A DNA stretch of 64,000 nt. It comes from Muscardinus avellanarius (taxonomy: Eukaryota; Chordata; Mammalia; Rodentia; Gliridae). The notes below the pieces were generated by a model that was given only the letters and a program-made list of their open reading frames with translations, searched no databases and had not been told where the DNA came from. Both the position numbers and the translations under genes were made by a program. Where the stretch lies: positions 25,462,826-25,526,825 of the forward strand of contig OY726561.1 in assembly GCA_963383645.1 (NCBI GenBank), in the 5' to 3' direction. The first letter of the stretch is position 1. Each line of letters starts with the position of its first letter. This document shows, piece after piece, positions 35,076-48,065 of this stretch.

Positions 35076-35333
35076 GACTTGGGTTTTATGAGTGTGTTTT
35101 ATTGCATAGTTCATATGTACTAGAGTGATCCTAGCTAAACTATGCTCTCATAAATATATTTCACCTGATTCTTCAGTCTTGGTTGAGGGCTGTATTCTTA
35201 AACACATAAAATAAAGAGAGAGAAAATGTGTATAAATAAGTAGAAACAGGCAAAGTTCATACTGGAAAGCAAATGGAGAGATTCAAATATTTCTAAAACT
35301 GATTTATGTACTTTCTGTCTATACAAAGATAAG

Positions 35334-35357
35334 TGGTGTGTGTATGTGTGTATGTGT

Positions 35358-35394
<37 letters not shown>
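35334..35394. repeat. (TG)n microsatellite
   Basis: About 60 bp of TG/TATG repeats. Confidence 0.97.
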
Positions 35395-35395
<1 letters not shown>

Positions 35396-35938
35396 CTGTT
35401 TAAGCATTTTGAAATGAATTGTTTTAGAGCTTTAATGTATATGATTATTTTTGTTCCTTTTCCTAAGTGTAAGTGAACCAAAGGTTTAGCATTGACATTC
35501 CATTTGGATCTCAAGTGGAAGGGCATTTCAAAGACAAAATCCCATCAGAGAATACAAATTGCTTCTAAGTCTTCAAAGTTCAAATGCAATAAAAAAGTAA
35601 TAACCATTTGCAAGAGTAGTTTAGTGGATCTCAACTGCCACTGAGATTTCATTTACTTAAGGAAGATATCGAGAGAAACCAGTGTTCTCACCACATCATG
35701 ATTTATGGATTTGGCTAGAACACTTGTAATTACTCCTTTAACAAAAGAGGATGAGTATGCATGCATGAGCCTCACCAAGTTCCGATATTTTGGAGACCAG
35801 GACACTCAATATTTTTTTAATGATGAGTCCCAAGGGTATTATAGGAGCAAATAGGCTAAAATATTATTTTAACATTTTAAAATAATACTTTCACTGTGGA
35901 ATTTAAAAACTATAGCAGAAAGAATTGGTTTATGTTTG
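35395..35938. other. No recognised feature
   Basis: Unique-looking; nothing supported. Confidence 0.5.
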
Positions 35939-35939
35939 C

Positions 35940-36015
<76 letters not shown>

Positions 36016-36208
36016 TGTGGTATTATGGGTGGAACCCAGGGCCAACATACCTCTAAGCTATACCTGCAGTCCTAATTTTTAATTCTTTATTTTAAAACAA
36101 CATCTTACTCAGTTGCAAAGAGCCTCACTGAGGCTGTTCTTGAACCTCTATCCTTCTGTCTTAGCCTCCTAAATACTGGGATTACAAGTGTGTGCTACCA
36201 TGCCTGGC
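35939..36208 (-). repeat. Composite SINE with (CTTT)n tail
   Basis: (CTTT)n at 35939-36015 is the reversed tail of a diverged subtype A SINE ending at about 36208. Confidence 0.88.
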
Positions 36209-36699
36209 TTGCTTGGTTCACTTTTTAACAAGATATTTGCTGATAAATTTCTTCTGGTAAAATTTTTGGAAATATTTGTTAATAAAATACATGACTGTAC
36301 TGATAATTTTTATCAGACTTGAAGAGTTTATTGTATCTAAGCTAAATAATATTAATAACATCTGGCTATATAAGGTATTCATAAGAGCATTATGGATAAA
36401 TTCTTCCAAAGATAAGTTCTATTTTCTTCAGAGAAGAGCTAATAATGACACCTGAGAAAAATTAAGCAGAGAATAACATATATTTAGTAGCCAGTGAAGG
36501 CAGTAAGTGGGAGTGTCTGTTTTCAAAGCACAACCTGACCCCCATCATAGCAAGCAAAAGGTACTATTGCATAGATCTCTAGAGTCTCAAAGAGTCCATG
36601 GGTCACCAAGTCCTGTGCACATGTATATTACTATCACTGTGAAATACATTATAATGTGAGACTTCAAATCATCAATACAATGATTTAAAAGAATATGTG
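36209..36699. other. No recognised feature
   Basis: Unique-looking; nothing supported. Confidence 0.5.
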
Positions 36700-37165
36700 G
36701 GCAAATAAACAGTCTTGCTTCCCTGGGATGAATCTTACTTGGTCATGGTGTGTAATTTCCTTTCTGTGGTTTTGAATATGCATGGCTAGTATTTGTTTAG
36801 TTTTGCATCTAAGTTCATCAACAATGTAGGCCTAAATTTTTCTTTTTGAGTTGTCTTTATTTGAATTTGAATTGAATGTTATGTTGGCTTCATTGAATAT
36901 ATTCAGCAGAGTCCCATGTCTTCTATTTTATGAAATAAAGTGAGGAGCATTAGAATTAGCTCTCGTATAAAAGTTTTATAAAATTCACCTAAAAAACCAT
37001 TTGGTCCAGAGCTTTTGTTTGATGGTAATCTCTTTACTGCTACCTCAGTCTCTTGATTGCTATTTATTACTTTAAATTTTTGACATCTTTTTTACTCAAG
37101 TAAATTCCTTCTAGGCTTTACATTTTATTGGAGCATAGTTTTTTAAGTACTTTCTGATAATCATC
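36700..37165 (-). repeat. L1 ORF2 fragment, antisense
   Basis: 'ccatttggtccagagctttt' and 'gttggcttcattgaatatat' are reversed L1 ORF2 landmarks; frames are broken. Confidence 0.8.
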
Positions 37166-37279
37166 TGCATTTTCTAATCTTGATGTTTTTTAATAACAAG
37201 AAGCACTGCTGATTCATGTCTTATAGAAATTGCATTGTTTTTAATTAAGACTTTTTACATAAAGAGAGCCTGAACAGCT

Positions 37280-37504
37280 AGCTGGGCATGGTGGCTCACA
37301 CTTGTAATCCCAGTACTCGGGAGACTGAGACAGAGTGATTGCAGGTTCTCAGACAGCCTCAGCTACTTAGTGAGGTCCTCTGCCACTTGGTGAGACTCTG
37401 TTTCAAAATAAAGAATAAAGAATAGGGCTGGGGATGTAGCTCAGAGGTAGAATGTCCCTGGGTTCAATCCTCAGCACCACCAAAAAATGAAAAAATAAAT
37501 AAAT

Positions 37505-37580
<76 letters not shown>
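37280..37580 (+). repeat. Composite SINE, subtype A, with (AG)n tail
   Basis: SINE body 37280-37488, AAAT-type tail, then (AG)n at 37507-37580. Similar 'gagcctgaa'/'gagactgaa' on either side. Confidence 0.88.
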
Positions 37581-37584
<4 letters not shown>

Positions 37585-37739
37585 AAAAAAAAAATAGAGA
37601 ATGGACTATTTTTTCAATGATATATGTCTAAAATGTTTTTTCTAAATTAAATATATTAAGAAAAATAGAATTATGGTAAACTTTTTAAATATATTTGTTG
37701 GTCATTTTTATTTCTTCTTTTGAAAGGAATCTGTTCTGT

Positions 37740-38310
37740 TCAATCACCTGTTTTAATTGTTTTTTTCAGCTTTATCAATGTTTTTTGAATTTTTGTATTT
37801 TGTAGCTATTATTGCCCTTTCAGAGGTGTAGCTGGCTAATATTCTGTAGGTAATCCAGACTGTTTTCTCTAGATTGTTGTCTTTGCTTCACAGAATCTTC
37901 TTAATTTGATGTCATTCCATTTATTGATTTTCAATTCTATTTTTTAAGCTTTGATATCTTACTGAGAAGGTCTCTCACAGTGCTTAAATGTAGGAGAGTT
38001 AGTCCTCTGCTTTCTTCTAGTACTTTCTCAATTTTGGGTCTTTGATCTATCTTGAGCTGACTTTTGTGCAGAATGAGACACTGGGGTCTAATGTCATTCT
38101 TCTTCTCATGAATATCCAGTTTTCCCAGTACTTGTTGAAAGGGCTGTTTTTTCTCTAGTATGTTTTTGCTCTCTTTGTCAAAAACCAACTGACTCTAAAT
38201 AAGGATTTGTTTCTGTCTCTTCTATTCTGTTCCAATGATCTACATATATGTTTGCATTACTTTTTAACCTCCCTATAATGGATAATTACAATGCACCAAT
38301 AAAATTAGTT
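37740..38310 (+). mobile_element. L1 with inverted 5' part (probable)
   Basis: 37790-38265 is ORF2 in antisense. About 45 bp of sense L1 3' end ('acaatgcaccaataaaatt') follow directly. Consistent with twin priming; two independent pieces are possible. Confidence 0.6.
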
Positions 38311-38519
38311 ATAAAACCCATGCTACTTATCTATTACTACTTTTTATAAATGCTAAATAAGTAAAAATAAAAATCAATATGCATTCTATAAATTCTTGCC
38401 TAGTCTTTTTTATCATCTTCTCTAACTTATATTTATTGAGGAAGGATAGAATTTCTGGTACTTCTACTTTTTATCTGTTACTGTTACAATCCCAGTCTTT
38501 CTCCTTCCACACAGAAACT

Positions 38520-38680
38520 ACACATGAGGCGGAAGGATCATAAGTCCTAGGCCAGTTACAGCAATTTAGTGAAACCTTATCTCAAAATAAAATAAAAAAA
38601 GGGGCTATGGATAGATGTATCTAAATGGTAAAATTCCCCTTGGCTCAATACTCATTACCACTTACATAAATAAAAAAATA
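38520..38680 (+). repeat. Composite SINE, degraded
   Basis: The 7SL head is missing. Linker and tRNA-like half are recognisable. Confidence 0.6.
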
Positions 38681-38766
38681 AAATGATGCAATCTCTCCCC
38701 CTAACACACAATAACCAAGATTGCCACCCATGGGGCTACCCTATCTTCATAAACAACCTCCAAAAT

Positions 38767-38977
38767 AGCTGGGCATAGTGGCACATGCTTGTAATTTCAG
38801 CATTTGGGAGGCTGAGGCCGGAGGATCATGGTTCGTGGACAGCCTCAGCTACTTAGTGAGGCCCTTTGCAACTCAGTGAGACCCGGTTTCAAAATGAAGA
38901 ATAAAAAAACGGCCGGGGTGGAGGTAGCTCAGAGGTTGAATGCCCCTGGGTTCCATCCCCAGACCCACAAAAAAACC
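38767..38977 (+). repeat. Composite SINE, subtype A, 10-bp target duplication
   Basis: 'cctccaaaat' at 38757-38766 and 38978-38987. Well conserved. Confidence 0.92.
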
Positions 38978-38987
38978 CCTCCAAAAT

Positions 38988-40391
38988 GTGAGCTAAATTG
39001 TCTCAAGTATTTACTTATACTAATGCAAAGTTGATTAATACAGAATATGTCACTACTGACAGGAAGCAAAATTTATACTAGGGCAAAATGTTAAGAATAA
39101 AACCAAATGTTTTTGCTGTATAGTAATAAAACATATGCTTATTTTGATTATAAGTGCAATTCTCTTGGTGTTTCAAATAAGATTGCATTATTTACAAAAA
39201 TTAAGCATAAACAAGTTATTTCTTGGGATCATATGCAATTATTATTATGGGATAGGTTGTAAATTAAATTAAACTTAAATGTTTATATTTAATATCTTAC
39301 ATTGTTAGACCCGTGGAATAATACACATTTTAATAGCTACAATGCTTCTTTAAACAGAGTTTTCTTAAAGGAAATATTTATGCACTTCACGTAATTATTA
39401 GTTGGTAGCAGAATATGAATGTTTTAATGACTCTTCAATTCTACCTTTAAGTGATAGAAATGTGACACTGAAATGAATCTACTCTCATTGTACATTCTGA
39501 TGACTTTGTTACTTCCTGAGCATTATGACACTGATGGTTTTTAATCATTTGCTCAAAGTGTGAAAGATAAAAACCTTTCTTTTCCCCTTGACAATAAAAT
39601 TATGATTAAAAACTGATTATATAACTATGACCACAGAATCAATCATTTCTCAGCACATACTTTTAGGAAAATTAAATTTATATTGAAAATAGCCTAATAG
39701 TCATTGATGGATAAGAAAGATCTGGAGACCATGCCAGATTCTTTATTATTTCTTAATTATATAGCCACATATGTTGACTTTTGGTGCCAGGTCAGATATA
39801 ATGTAGTCACTCTTTCTATATAATGAGTTTAATACTTGTCTATTAAGATAATACTTGTCTGTTGCTAAAACAAAACATCTAAAACCTTAGGGCCTAAACA
39901 GTTTGCCTATTTATTTGTCAACAGATGACTTCAGATGTGTTTTCTAGGAAAAGCTACCTCAAACTATAACTTCCTTGGTATGGTAACTTCTATTGAGGGG
40001 TTGTACATTACCCAAACCTCAAGAGGTTTTGGAGAGAAGTAGAGAGCCCATGATTTTGAAAAGATTTAAAAATATTTTAGATTTAACCTGAATATAAAGT
40101 ACTTTCTACCTATTATACAAACAGCTGATAATAATAAATCTCCAAATTCTCTGAAAAAGAAGCTGGAAAATGTATCTTCCTACACTCCCTGTGGGATACT
40201 TCTCTGATATTCCAAATAGAATAGGTTGGGTATGGATGTAACCATTCCTAGCTTCATTGTACAATGAGGAAAAGTGACAAAATAATTTTATCATTTATTA
40301 TGTAGACTTTTAAGTTAAATTTGAAAATGTTACTATCACAACTTGAGTCTTATATTTCATATGAACATATTTTAAGTTGTATTTATGTACT
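38988..40391. other. No recognised feature
   Basis: About 1.4 kb of AT-rich unique-looking DNA. Confidence 0.5.
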
Positions 40392-40543
40392 TATTTATTT
40401 AGTTTTGGCGGTATTGGTGATTAAATTCAGGGACATTCTACCTCCAAGCTAAACCCCCTGCCCTAATTTTTATTCTTTATTTTAAAACAGGGTCTCACTA
40501 ACCTAAGTACTGGGATGACATGCGTGTACCATGAAGCCAGGCT
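40392..40543 (-). repeat. Composite SINE with internal deletion
   Basis: About 65 bp of the 7SL-like half is missing between 'gggtctcacta' and 'aagtactgggatg'. Confidence 0.8.
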
Positions 40544-40808
40544 TTCTCTTGTGTTTTAAATATAAGTGAAAGTATTATTAATTTAAAATATTGAAAAACC
40601 CAATGTGTTCCTAATTCAAGTTCTGTGATCTTGATCCTCAGTAATAACTCCTTATTTTTCTCTATGAATCTCAGTAATCTTCTGAACTCTTTTACCTTCA
40701 ATAACATTTTTTTTCAATGAACTGTTCCTTCTAGATCAATTCTTCCATGGTGCCTTTAAAAGACTATTTTGTTTATTTGAAAGTAGACTTGATGCTTCTG
40801 TTTCTTTT

Positions 40809-41173
40809 AATTTTTTTTAATTTAGTTTTTATTTTTTTTATAAGTGGGACATATTGAGAGTGGTATACATTTACATTGTGCTTCATGCCCTTCCGCCTCC
40901 ACCCCCCCCCATAGAGAGTGTCCAGGTTAATCATGTTGTATTTATGCTATTACACATATTCGTATGTAGCTCCTCCATTGAACAACCTCAGCTTTCTTCT
41001 TCTCCTATCCTTCTGTTCAAGCTTTGCTGAGATTTCCCCTCCATCCTCTAGAATCCCTCTGGTATTACCACTGCTCCCTAGCTTGAACATATTAGAGAAA
41101 ACATATGTCATTTCCCTTTCTGTGCTTGACTAATCTCACTTAACATAATGTTCTCTAGTTCCTTCCATCTTCC
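40809..41173 (-). mobile_element. L1 3' end, subfamily B, 17-bp target duplication
   Basis: 365-bp 5'-truncated copy. 'atgcttctgtttctttt' (40792-40808) and 'atgcttctgttttttttt'-like (41174-41190) flank it. Serves as the empty site for the LTR at 18086. Confidence 0.92.
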
Positions 41174-41190
41174 ATGCTTCTGTTTTTTTT

Positions 41191-42759
41191 AAATAATTTA
41201 AATTTGGCATTATTCCATATCCATATTTTATTAGTTAAATAGACAGTAATTTTCTTAAGATTTAAAAGTGGATCATACACACTGTCATTTAAAAACATTT
41301 TCTCTATAAGCAAATTTTAGTCTATGTTTTTGACAGGAGTTTATTAGATAACAGCAACATTTCTGGTGACTTCACACTGATTCTTTGTACTTCAAAATAA
41401 TAAGTTTGTTGAAACATTTTTATAGAGAAAGCTTAAATGTATATTTCACTCTTCATAAGGCATCTTGATATATGATTATGTAGGAACTATATATTTATTT
41501 ATTTTATCCAGTGGTGAATCGCCAAAGAATTCTTAAAGGTTTTCTACAGTATAATAATAGTATCCAGAAAGATAATTCTATAACTGTTCTATCACTTGAA
41601 GTGCTTGTTTTTATTTAAATTCATATACAATATACTTAATATTTATATTATGATGTTAAGTAATTTATTATTTTTGCCAGGGGATGAAAGTTTGTATAGA
41701 CATTATTTGTGTTTGTATATTTGTGTCTTTGGTTATACTTGTTTATTTCTGTAGTTATTTTCATTTAATGCATGTTTAGCATTCCTTTCTTAAGTTTTGA
41801 AAACTTAAGTTAGTATGTCCCTTCATTCAAAATATTCTAAATTTTCTCTGCCTGTTTTATTATTTTATATAATATATGGATATAAACTGAATGACCTAAA
41901 ATGGTTCTCACCTGAAAATTTCAGTGATAGAAATATTCTACAAAGAAAAATAATAACTGGCCTAATTGGGCGTGGATCTGTAGTGTTCAATTCTCATGAA
42001 CTCCTATAGAGGCTTTGGTTTCATTTAAAATATGATCGGGTGCTTGGGGTGAAGCCCTATGAAGCATGACACATTTCAACCTCCTGTTCACTCAGCAGAT
42101 ATTAAACCCCTCATGCAGCAAAGTACAAAGTAGAGAGCAATCTGCTGGGAATCGCATCCTGAAGAAACAGACATTGAATTACAAACAGTACCTTGGAGTT
42201 TAACTTGAAAGACTAAAGGTCAAGTTAAAGTTAGAAAAAATTAGAGAAATAATTTAAAAAGTGGAAACTTCTGTGGAAAATAAAAGAGTAAAATATAAAT
42301 ATTTAATAGAAAGTGAATTTTAATGACATGTACACATACCATCATATTCTGGTTGAAAAATGTCCTGTTTTGAAGAATGCCTTTTGGGGTCAAATTACAA
42401 AATAATTTCTCCTTCAGAATGAACAAATGAACAAAAACTTTTTGCAAGATCCTTGTATAAACAAAAGCTGTGTTTATCAGATATATTATCCTTTGCTCAT
42501 TTTTGGTCAGTGACTATAATAAGCAGAGTCTATGTTTTGGTTTGAAGACCAGGCTTTTATGCAACTGACAATTGCCATAAAATATATGTCATGCATATTT
42601 GAATGACAAATATGATGTTTGTTAACACGGTTCAAGGAAGATTTTTAAATGTGAATATTTGAAAATTAATAATTCAATAAGGTAGCAGAGTTTTGAAGTC
42701 ACTGACTTCCTCCAGGTTTGAGTACACTAAAAACAAACAAACACCAAATAAAACCTTCA
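41191..42759. other. No recognised feature
   Basis: Unique-looking AT-rich DNA; a 64-codon frame at 41815-42009 shows no domain. Confidence 0.5.
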
Positions 42760-43180
42760 CTTTGTGATAAAGGTGTGCAATCCCAGTAATTGGGGGGCAA
42801 AAACAAGAGAAGACAAGATTTGAGGCCAGCCTTAGACATTTAGGGAGACTCTCAGAAAGTTAGGAAGATCCTATATCAAAAATAAAAAGAGCCGGGTGGT
42901 GGTGCACACTTGTAATCTCTGCACTCGGGAGACAGAGACAGGAGGATCACGCAGGTTCGAAGCCAGCCTTGCTGGCCTAGGAGACCCTGTTTCCAAATAA
43001 AAATATAAATTAAGTCTGGGAGTGTAGGCCGGAGGTAGAAGGGCTTCCAGGAACTCCAGTACCACCAAAAAATTAAGTAAACAAAGAGATTAAAAAAATA
43101 AAAGTAAAAATAAAAAGAGAGCTGGAAAGATTTCTGGGATTAATAATAACCCTGAATTCAATCCCCAGTACCTACCCTTC
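42760..43180 (+). repeat. Older composite SINE split by subtype B SINE
   Basis: Left half at 42760-42890, right half at about 43120-43180, both diverged. Confidence 0.75.
42891..43106 (+). repeat. Composite SINE, subtype B, nested
   Basis: Well conserved, with 'cttgctggcctaggagacc'. Flanked by 'aaaaataaaaaga' on both sides, which is the linker of the older SINE. Confidence 0.85.
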
Positions 43181-44539
43181 CCACACATATACAGTCTAGG
43201 TAAAAGCAGTTGAAGTGACTTAAGGATGTCAGCTTCCTATACATCTAAATTTATTTAACATTGATTCTATACCCAGTAGTATAGTAGACACTGCAGAACT
43301 AATAAGGATTCCTGGTCTCAAGGAACCCATGGCCAAATGATAAGGTCAGATTTGTAAACAAGTAGTGTGATACAATATTACTAATGAGATGATATCAAAT
43401 GTTTACATCAGAAACTTTTATTATTTGTTTATTTCTCACATATATATTTCTTTAGCAACTGTTCACTGAAAACATACTTTATTTCTATCATGGTACATGT
43501 GTATGAGGATCTGGAAATTATTAAAACTTGTTTTCTGATATCAAGTGCTAATTATTTTATAAGAAAATGCAATATGGTATAGGTTATAAAACCAAATAAT
43601 AACACATTCTACTTTGTAGACATCCCATGTTCCTTTATTTTCTATTTTTTCTCTTTGTTTGCCTATTCCCCTAGGAAAGTATGAATAAATTTACTGTCAT
43701 TTCTACCAATGTAAAATACATGTTTTTTTTTTTTTCATCACAATTGCAACCCTGTGTTACCTATTAGCTAGAGGAAAAGACTTAATAGGTTTCTCCATGT
43801 ACTTCACTCATTTGTTAGTCAATCAGACCATTAAATCTAGAACTTACTATTCATTATATAAAGTCTCTAAGCTCAGTAACTCCTAATAGTAAAATATAGA
43901 GCAATATTTTGATTAGTAGCATGCATTTTCAAATATATTAATGGTGAGTTTACAAATTGATAAGAGGAATTTCTGGCTAATGTTCATAGAAATGATAATT
44001 TAATGAGCTATTAAGTCCATGACATACATTCTTATTTCAAAAAATTGCATTTTTACGTACAACTTTTGAAGACTAAGCAACTATATATGTGTTTGAAGTG
44101 TATAGGAAATGTTACGTACAATGTGGAAATAATATGTATGCAAACCTTCCCAAAAACAAAGTAAGTTTCTACCAAATGATTAAAACAAAAGTTAATAATA
44201 TTGTCATTTTTGTAAGAACATCAGATGTTATCCTGAAAAGCACATATTAAATAATAAGTCTGATAATTTTACAACAAAATAAAGCCACTCATTCCAAGAT
44301 AGATATAAATGAATGCATTTAACACATTTTAGTTTTATGTTCATGCTTCTAATTGCTTTAAGGGTACTGTTTACATATATGTTTAAATTAAAATAATATT
44401 TTTCCTCAAAATGTCTTTATTCTGAGTCATATATATCATCTGATATTATTAAGTATGACAATGAAAACATAATTTATCAAATCATGAATGACGAAAACAT
44501 GAGAAGCTATTTGCCTTGTCTTTGTTTTCAAGAGGTAAT

Positions 44540-44540
<1 letters not shown>
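43181..44540. other. No recognised feature
   Basis: AT-rich unique-looking DNA. Confidence 0.5.

Positions 44541-44586
<46 letters not shown>
44541..44586. repeat. (AT)n microsatellite
   Basis: About 45 bp of AT dinucleotide. Confidence 0.97.
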
Positions 44587-44589
<3 letters not shown>

Positions 44590-45074
44590 CACATTGGTTT
44601 AATAATGACAGATAAGGTAGATTTATTACAAAAATTCCCCAATTTTCACCTCTCTCTGTACCAACAAATTATGAAATATGACTTTTCAGCAAATCTCATT
44701 AATAGATGGGTTTCTCTCCCACCCCTTAGATCCCTATTTTGTCACTTGTCTTGGCCAGTAGAATTTCACAGAAAGTGTAGTATTCCAAACATGATACTGG
44801 ATGTCAAGAGGCCACTTCTACTCAGTCTCTTAGAATACTATTTGGAAGCCAGGTGAAAGAAGCTTAAATATGCCTCCTGGAAAAATGTGAGGTATCTCAC
44901 ATTAACAGTGGGTATCTCAGCTTAACAGTATTTCAATTGTAAGCCATTCTTATTATAACTTTACCTTAGAACCTTTGGCATTGTAGTATTATTGTGGTAC
45001 TACTTTAGTTTGGTATTATTTCAGCAATGATAACTAACATCAACAACCTATTTGCCATTATTGTGATTACAATA
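44587..45074. other. Probably an ancient repeat, unidentified
   Basis: 44730-44840 ('gtcttggccagtagaattt') recalls a common old mammalian repeat, but I cannot name it. The 83-codon frame at 44605-44856 lies across it and is not supported as a gene. Confidence 0.3.
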
Positions 45075-45565
45075 AAACATTAAGGTTAATTTTGTGTGAA
45101 CTTAACTGGGCTAAAGGATACCCAGGGTGCTTGTAAAATATTTTAGGTATGAATGTGACATTTCCAGAGGAGACTAGAAATTAAATCAGAATGAGTAAAG
45201 AAGAACCACCTTCATCAATGATTGATCATTATCAAACTCCCATTTTCATGAATGGAATAAGGAAAAATTTCCTTTCTCTTTTTAGATCTTTAAGCGAGTC
45301 CATCCATGCCATTTTGCTCCCAGACTTCAAAGCTCCTGGTTTTAAGAGACTTTGAACTTATAAATTACATCTTTTACTCTTTTGGTTTTTAGGATTTTGA
45401 GCTGAATATGGATTTCACCACTGACATTCGTAGTTGCCCTGTTTAGAGAGGGAAGATGGTGGGACTTATGTCTCTATTCATGTAGGGAGATTTCCATAAT
45501 AATACTCTCTGACTCTGTCTATTATATTGATTCTCTTTTTCTAGAGAATGCCAATACATAAATAA
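45075..45565 (+). repeat. ERVL LTR (MLT2-like), ancient
   Basis: Order of landmarks fits MLT2: 'ggttaattttgtgtgaactt', 'actgggctaaaggataccca', 'gagtaaagaagaaccacctt', then 'agagaatgccaatacat'. Same family as the reversed copy at 19915-20295. Confidence 0.65.
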
Positions 45566-46899
45566 AAAAAACACATACAGATACCATTAGTGGCAAGCCA
45601 TTATACTTAAATTAACAAAATTAATATTAATTTTATATTTATTATATAATTGCTTGAAAACTGAGGTTCATTGTGATTTTCTATTTTGCAAAGACAGGAT
45701 AAGGAAAAAATTAATCTGGGAGAGAGAAAGCATATGTAGTAATCAAGAATTCACTACACAATGTTTCATTCTACAGACATCTCCCTGGGGAGCAGATACT
45801 TTCTTTTGCTTGATAATGATATTTTCCTGTCATTAAGCACCGATATCTCCACATTTGGGTTTCTACTGCCCAGAGCCAAATGAATAATCCTAATTGTCCT
45901 TCTATATCTGCTTAACTCTTGAGTATTTTGCCAGCAATATAACAATGCCAACAACTCATTTTATAGTGTTATACCTATAGGGAATGTTATAATAAACAAA
46001 GTCATTTTCTTTAAGTGTTTCTGGATGTTCAGCTAATCAAGTATTTTTAAAGTATCTAGTTACTTCTGTACACTATATAGATACCGTGCCATTCGCTGGA
46101 GACAGAGAGAAGCTTTGATTGTTCAAGATACTATTCTAAAGTGTCTTATAGACAGTGAGTTCCTTTTCACAATAAATTGTGAAGTGTATATTATTAAGGT
46201 ACTAAGTCACAGATGAAACACAGAAGTGACTTTTCCAATGTCAGTACAAAGATACTAGGTATCATAGTTAAATTTTAAACACATACCCTGTTATTCCAAA
46301 GCTGATGACTTCAATATTTGGATGTGCTGTATATATCTAGAGTTAAATAAGAAAACAAGCAAAATCTCTCTGTTTCTGTCAGAGACAGTATAAATAATTT
46401 ACTCCCTAAATGCTAATTGTAATAAAATGAGTAGCAATCCAGACTTTCAAGGAAGGAAAATTAATGACAGTTGTCTGGATGAGGTAACATAAGACAATCT
46501 CTCATCAAGAGATACAGAAGGTGGGGTTCCAGTTGAGGGAGATGGAGCACCTCAGAGGTAAGGAAGCACAGAAACATCCCATAAAATAAGACAGGCATGA
46601 GGAGCTGATGTTAAAGATATGACTAGACAGGTCTATAAAAGCCACATCATAAATTACCTTGTATGCTGTGCTGGAGGCTTAGATGGTGTGCATCAGAGTG
46701 CATTTCACTTTTGTAAAAATGAAACTTGGAATAATTTTGAAACTGAAAAGGACAAGCAGTTTGGCTTTTAAAGTAAATGAGCAAAGAAAAATGAGGAGCA
46801 GTAAGAAAAGTGGAAATTGTAAAGGTTAGATTTAAGATGTATGCAGAAGTTATGGGACTTTGTACCTAATTAAATGTAGGAGGACACAGCCAGGATGTG
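45566..46899. other. No recognised feature
   Basis: Unique-looking; no supported gene. Confidence 0.5.
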
Positions 46900-47040
46900 T
46901 CTTTGTTTTGTGGGTTGAATGGTGAAGCATATTATGTGCTTATTATATACAAACATATATATGTTTGGTAACAAATACTGAAAAAATATAGATATATAGT
47001 AATTATGATGTGAGACTATAATGCACCAATAAAAACACAG
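46900..47040 (+). repeat. Old L1 3' end
   Basis: 'actataatgcaccaataaaa' is a sense L1 3' terminus. The upstream part is too diverged to delimit. Confidence 0.5.
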
Positions 47041-47486
47041 AATAAAAATAATCACTAAAATAGATAGTAAATCATGTTACTTCTGGGTCTAGATTCCAGA
47101 TTTTTATTAGCTGTGTGAAATTGTGCTCCTTTCTATTTTCTATAAGCCACAGTTTTGTAATCTTTAAAATGAGCATATTAATAATACTTTGCTTACAATG
47201 TTTTGAGGATAAAATGGAATCATGCATATGATCATCCTGGATGTGTACAATGTAGGTCATATCAATGGACAGATGCTCCTGTCCACTGGACAGGAAGCAT
47301 AGAATAGTGATAGAGTCAGGACTGGCTTCATAGGTCCAACACCCACACACACTCCCAGTGCCCTTGTCACAGTTGCACGGTTGGTTTAGTTAAACACTCA
47401 CTTAATTTATTTCTTTGCTCTAGTAGTTTTTAAAATTCTTATTGATTTTATTTTTGATCATTTGCCTTATAAGTAAAGTGCATTAT
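47041..47486. other. No recognised feature
   Basis: Nothing supported. Confidence 0.45.
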
Positions 47487-48065
47487 TTTTCTGAGGTTAC
47501 TATAACAAAATATATTAGATTTATCTACCTACACAACAGAAATCTATTTTTCATTGTTCTGGAGGCTGGAAAACCAAGATCAAGGTGTCAATAAATTTAT
47601 TTTTATGGTTTCTTTTCCTTGCTTGCAAATGGGCACCTCCCAGCTATGTCCCCAAATGGTTCTTACTCTGTACATGTGTGTGTCCCTAGGGTTTCTTTTC
47701 TTTTTTTTTTTTTTTTTGTGGTACTGGGGTTCGTGGAAACCCTTCTACCTCCGGGCTACACTCCCAGACCTATTTATTTTATAGGAACAGGGTCTCTTAA
47801 GCCAGAAAAGCTGGCTTCAAACCTGCGCGATCCTCCTGTCTCTGCCTCCCAAGCACGGGGATTACAAGCGTGCGCCACCACGCCCGGCTTTGTGTGTCTT
47901 TTTTAAAAAGAGACCCAGCCAAATTAGTTTAGACCACATCTATATGACTTCATTTTACTGTATTGAGCACCAAAGGCCTTATCTCAAATGCTGTCACATT
48001 CTGAGGTCCTAGAGGTTAGTATTTTAATATGAACATTGGAAGAGCACATTTAGCCCCCAACATGA
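47487..48065 (-). repeat. MaLR LTR (MLT1-like), ancient, split by a SINE
   Basis: Reversed landmarks: 'gttctggaggctggaaaacc', 'atcaaggtgtca', then after the SINE 'tgtcacattctgaggtccta' and 'tagcccccaaca'. Confidence 0.65.
47700..47888 (-). repeat. Composite SINE, subtype B
   Basis: Poly-T tail then reversed subtype B with 'cagggtctcttaagccag'. Well conserved, inserted in the MaLR LTR. Confidence 0.88.
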
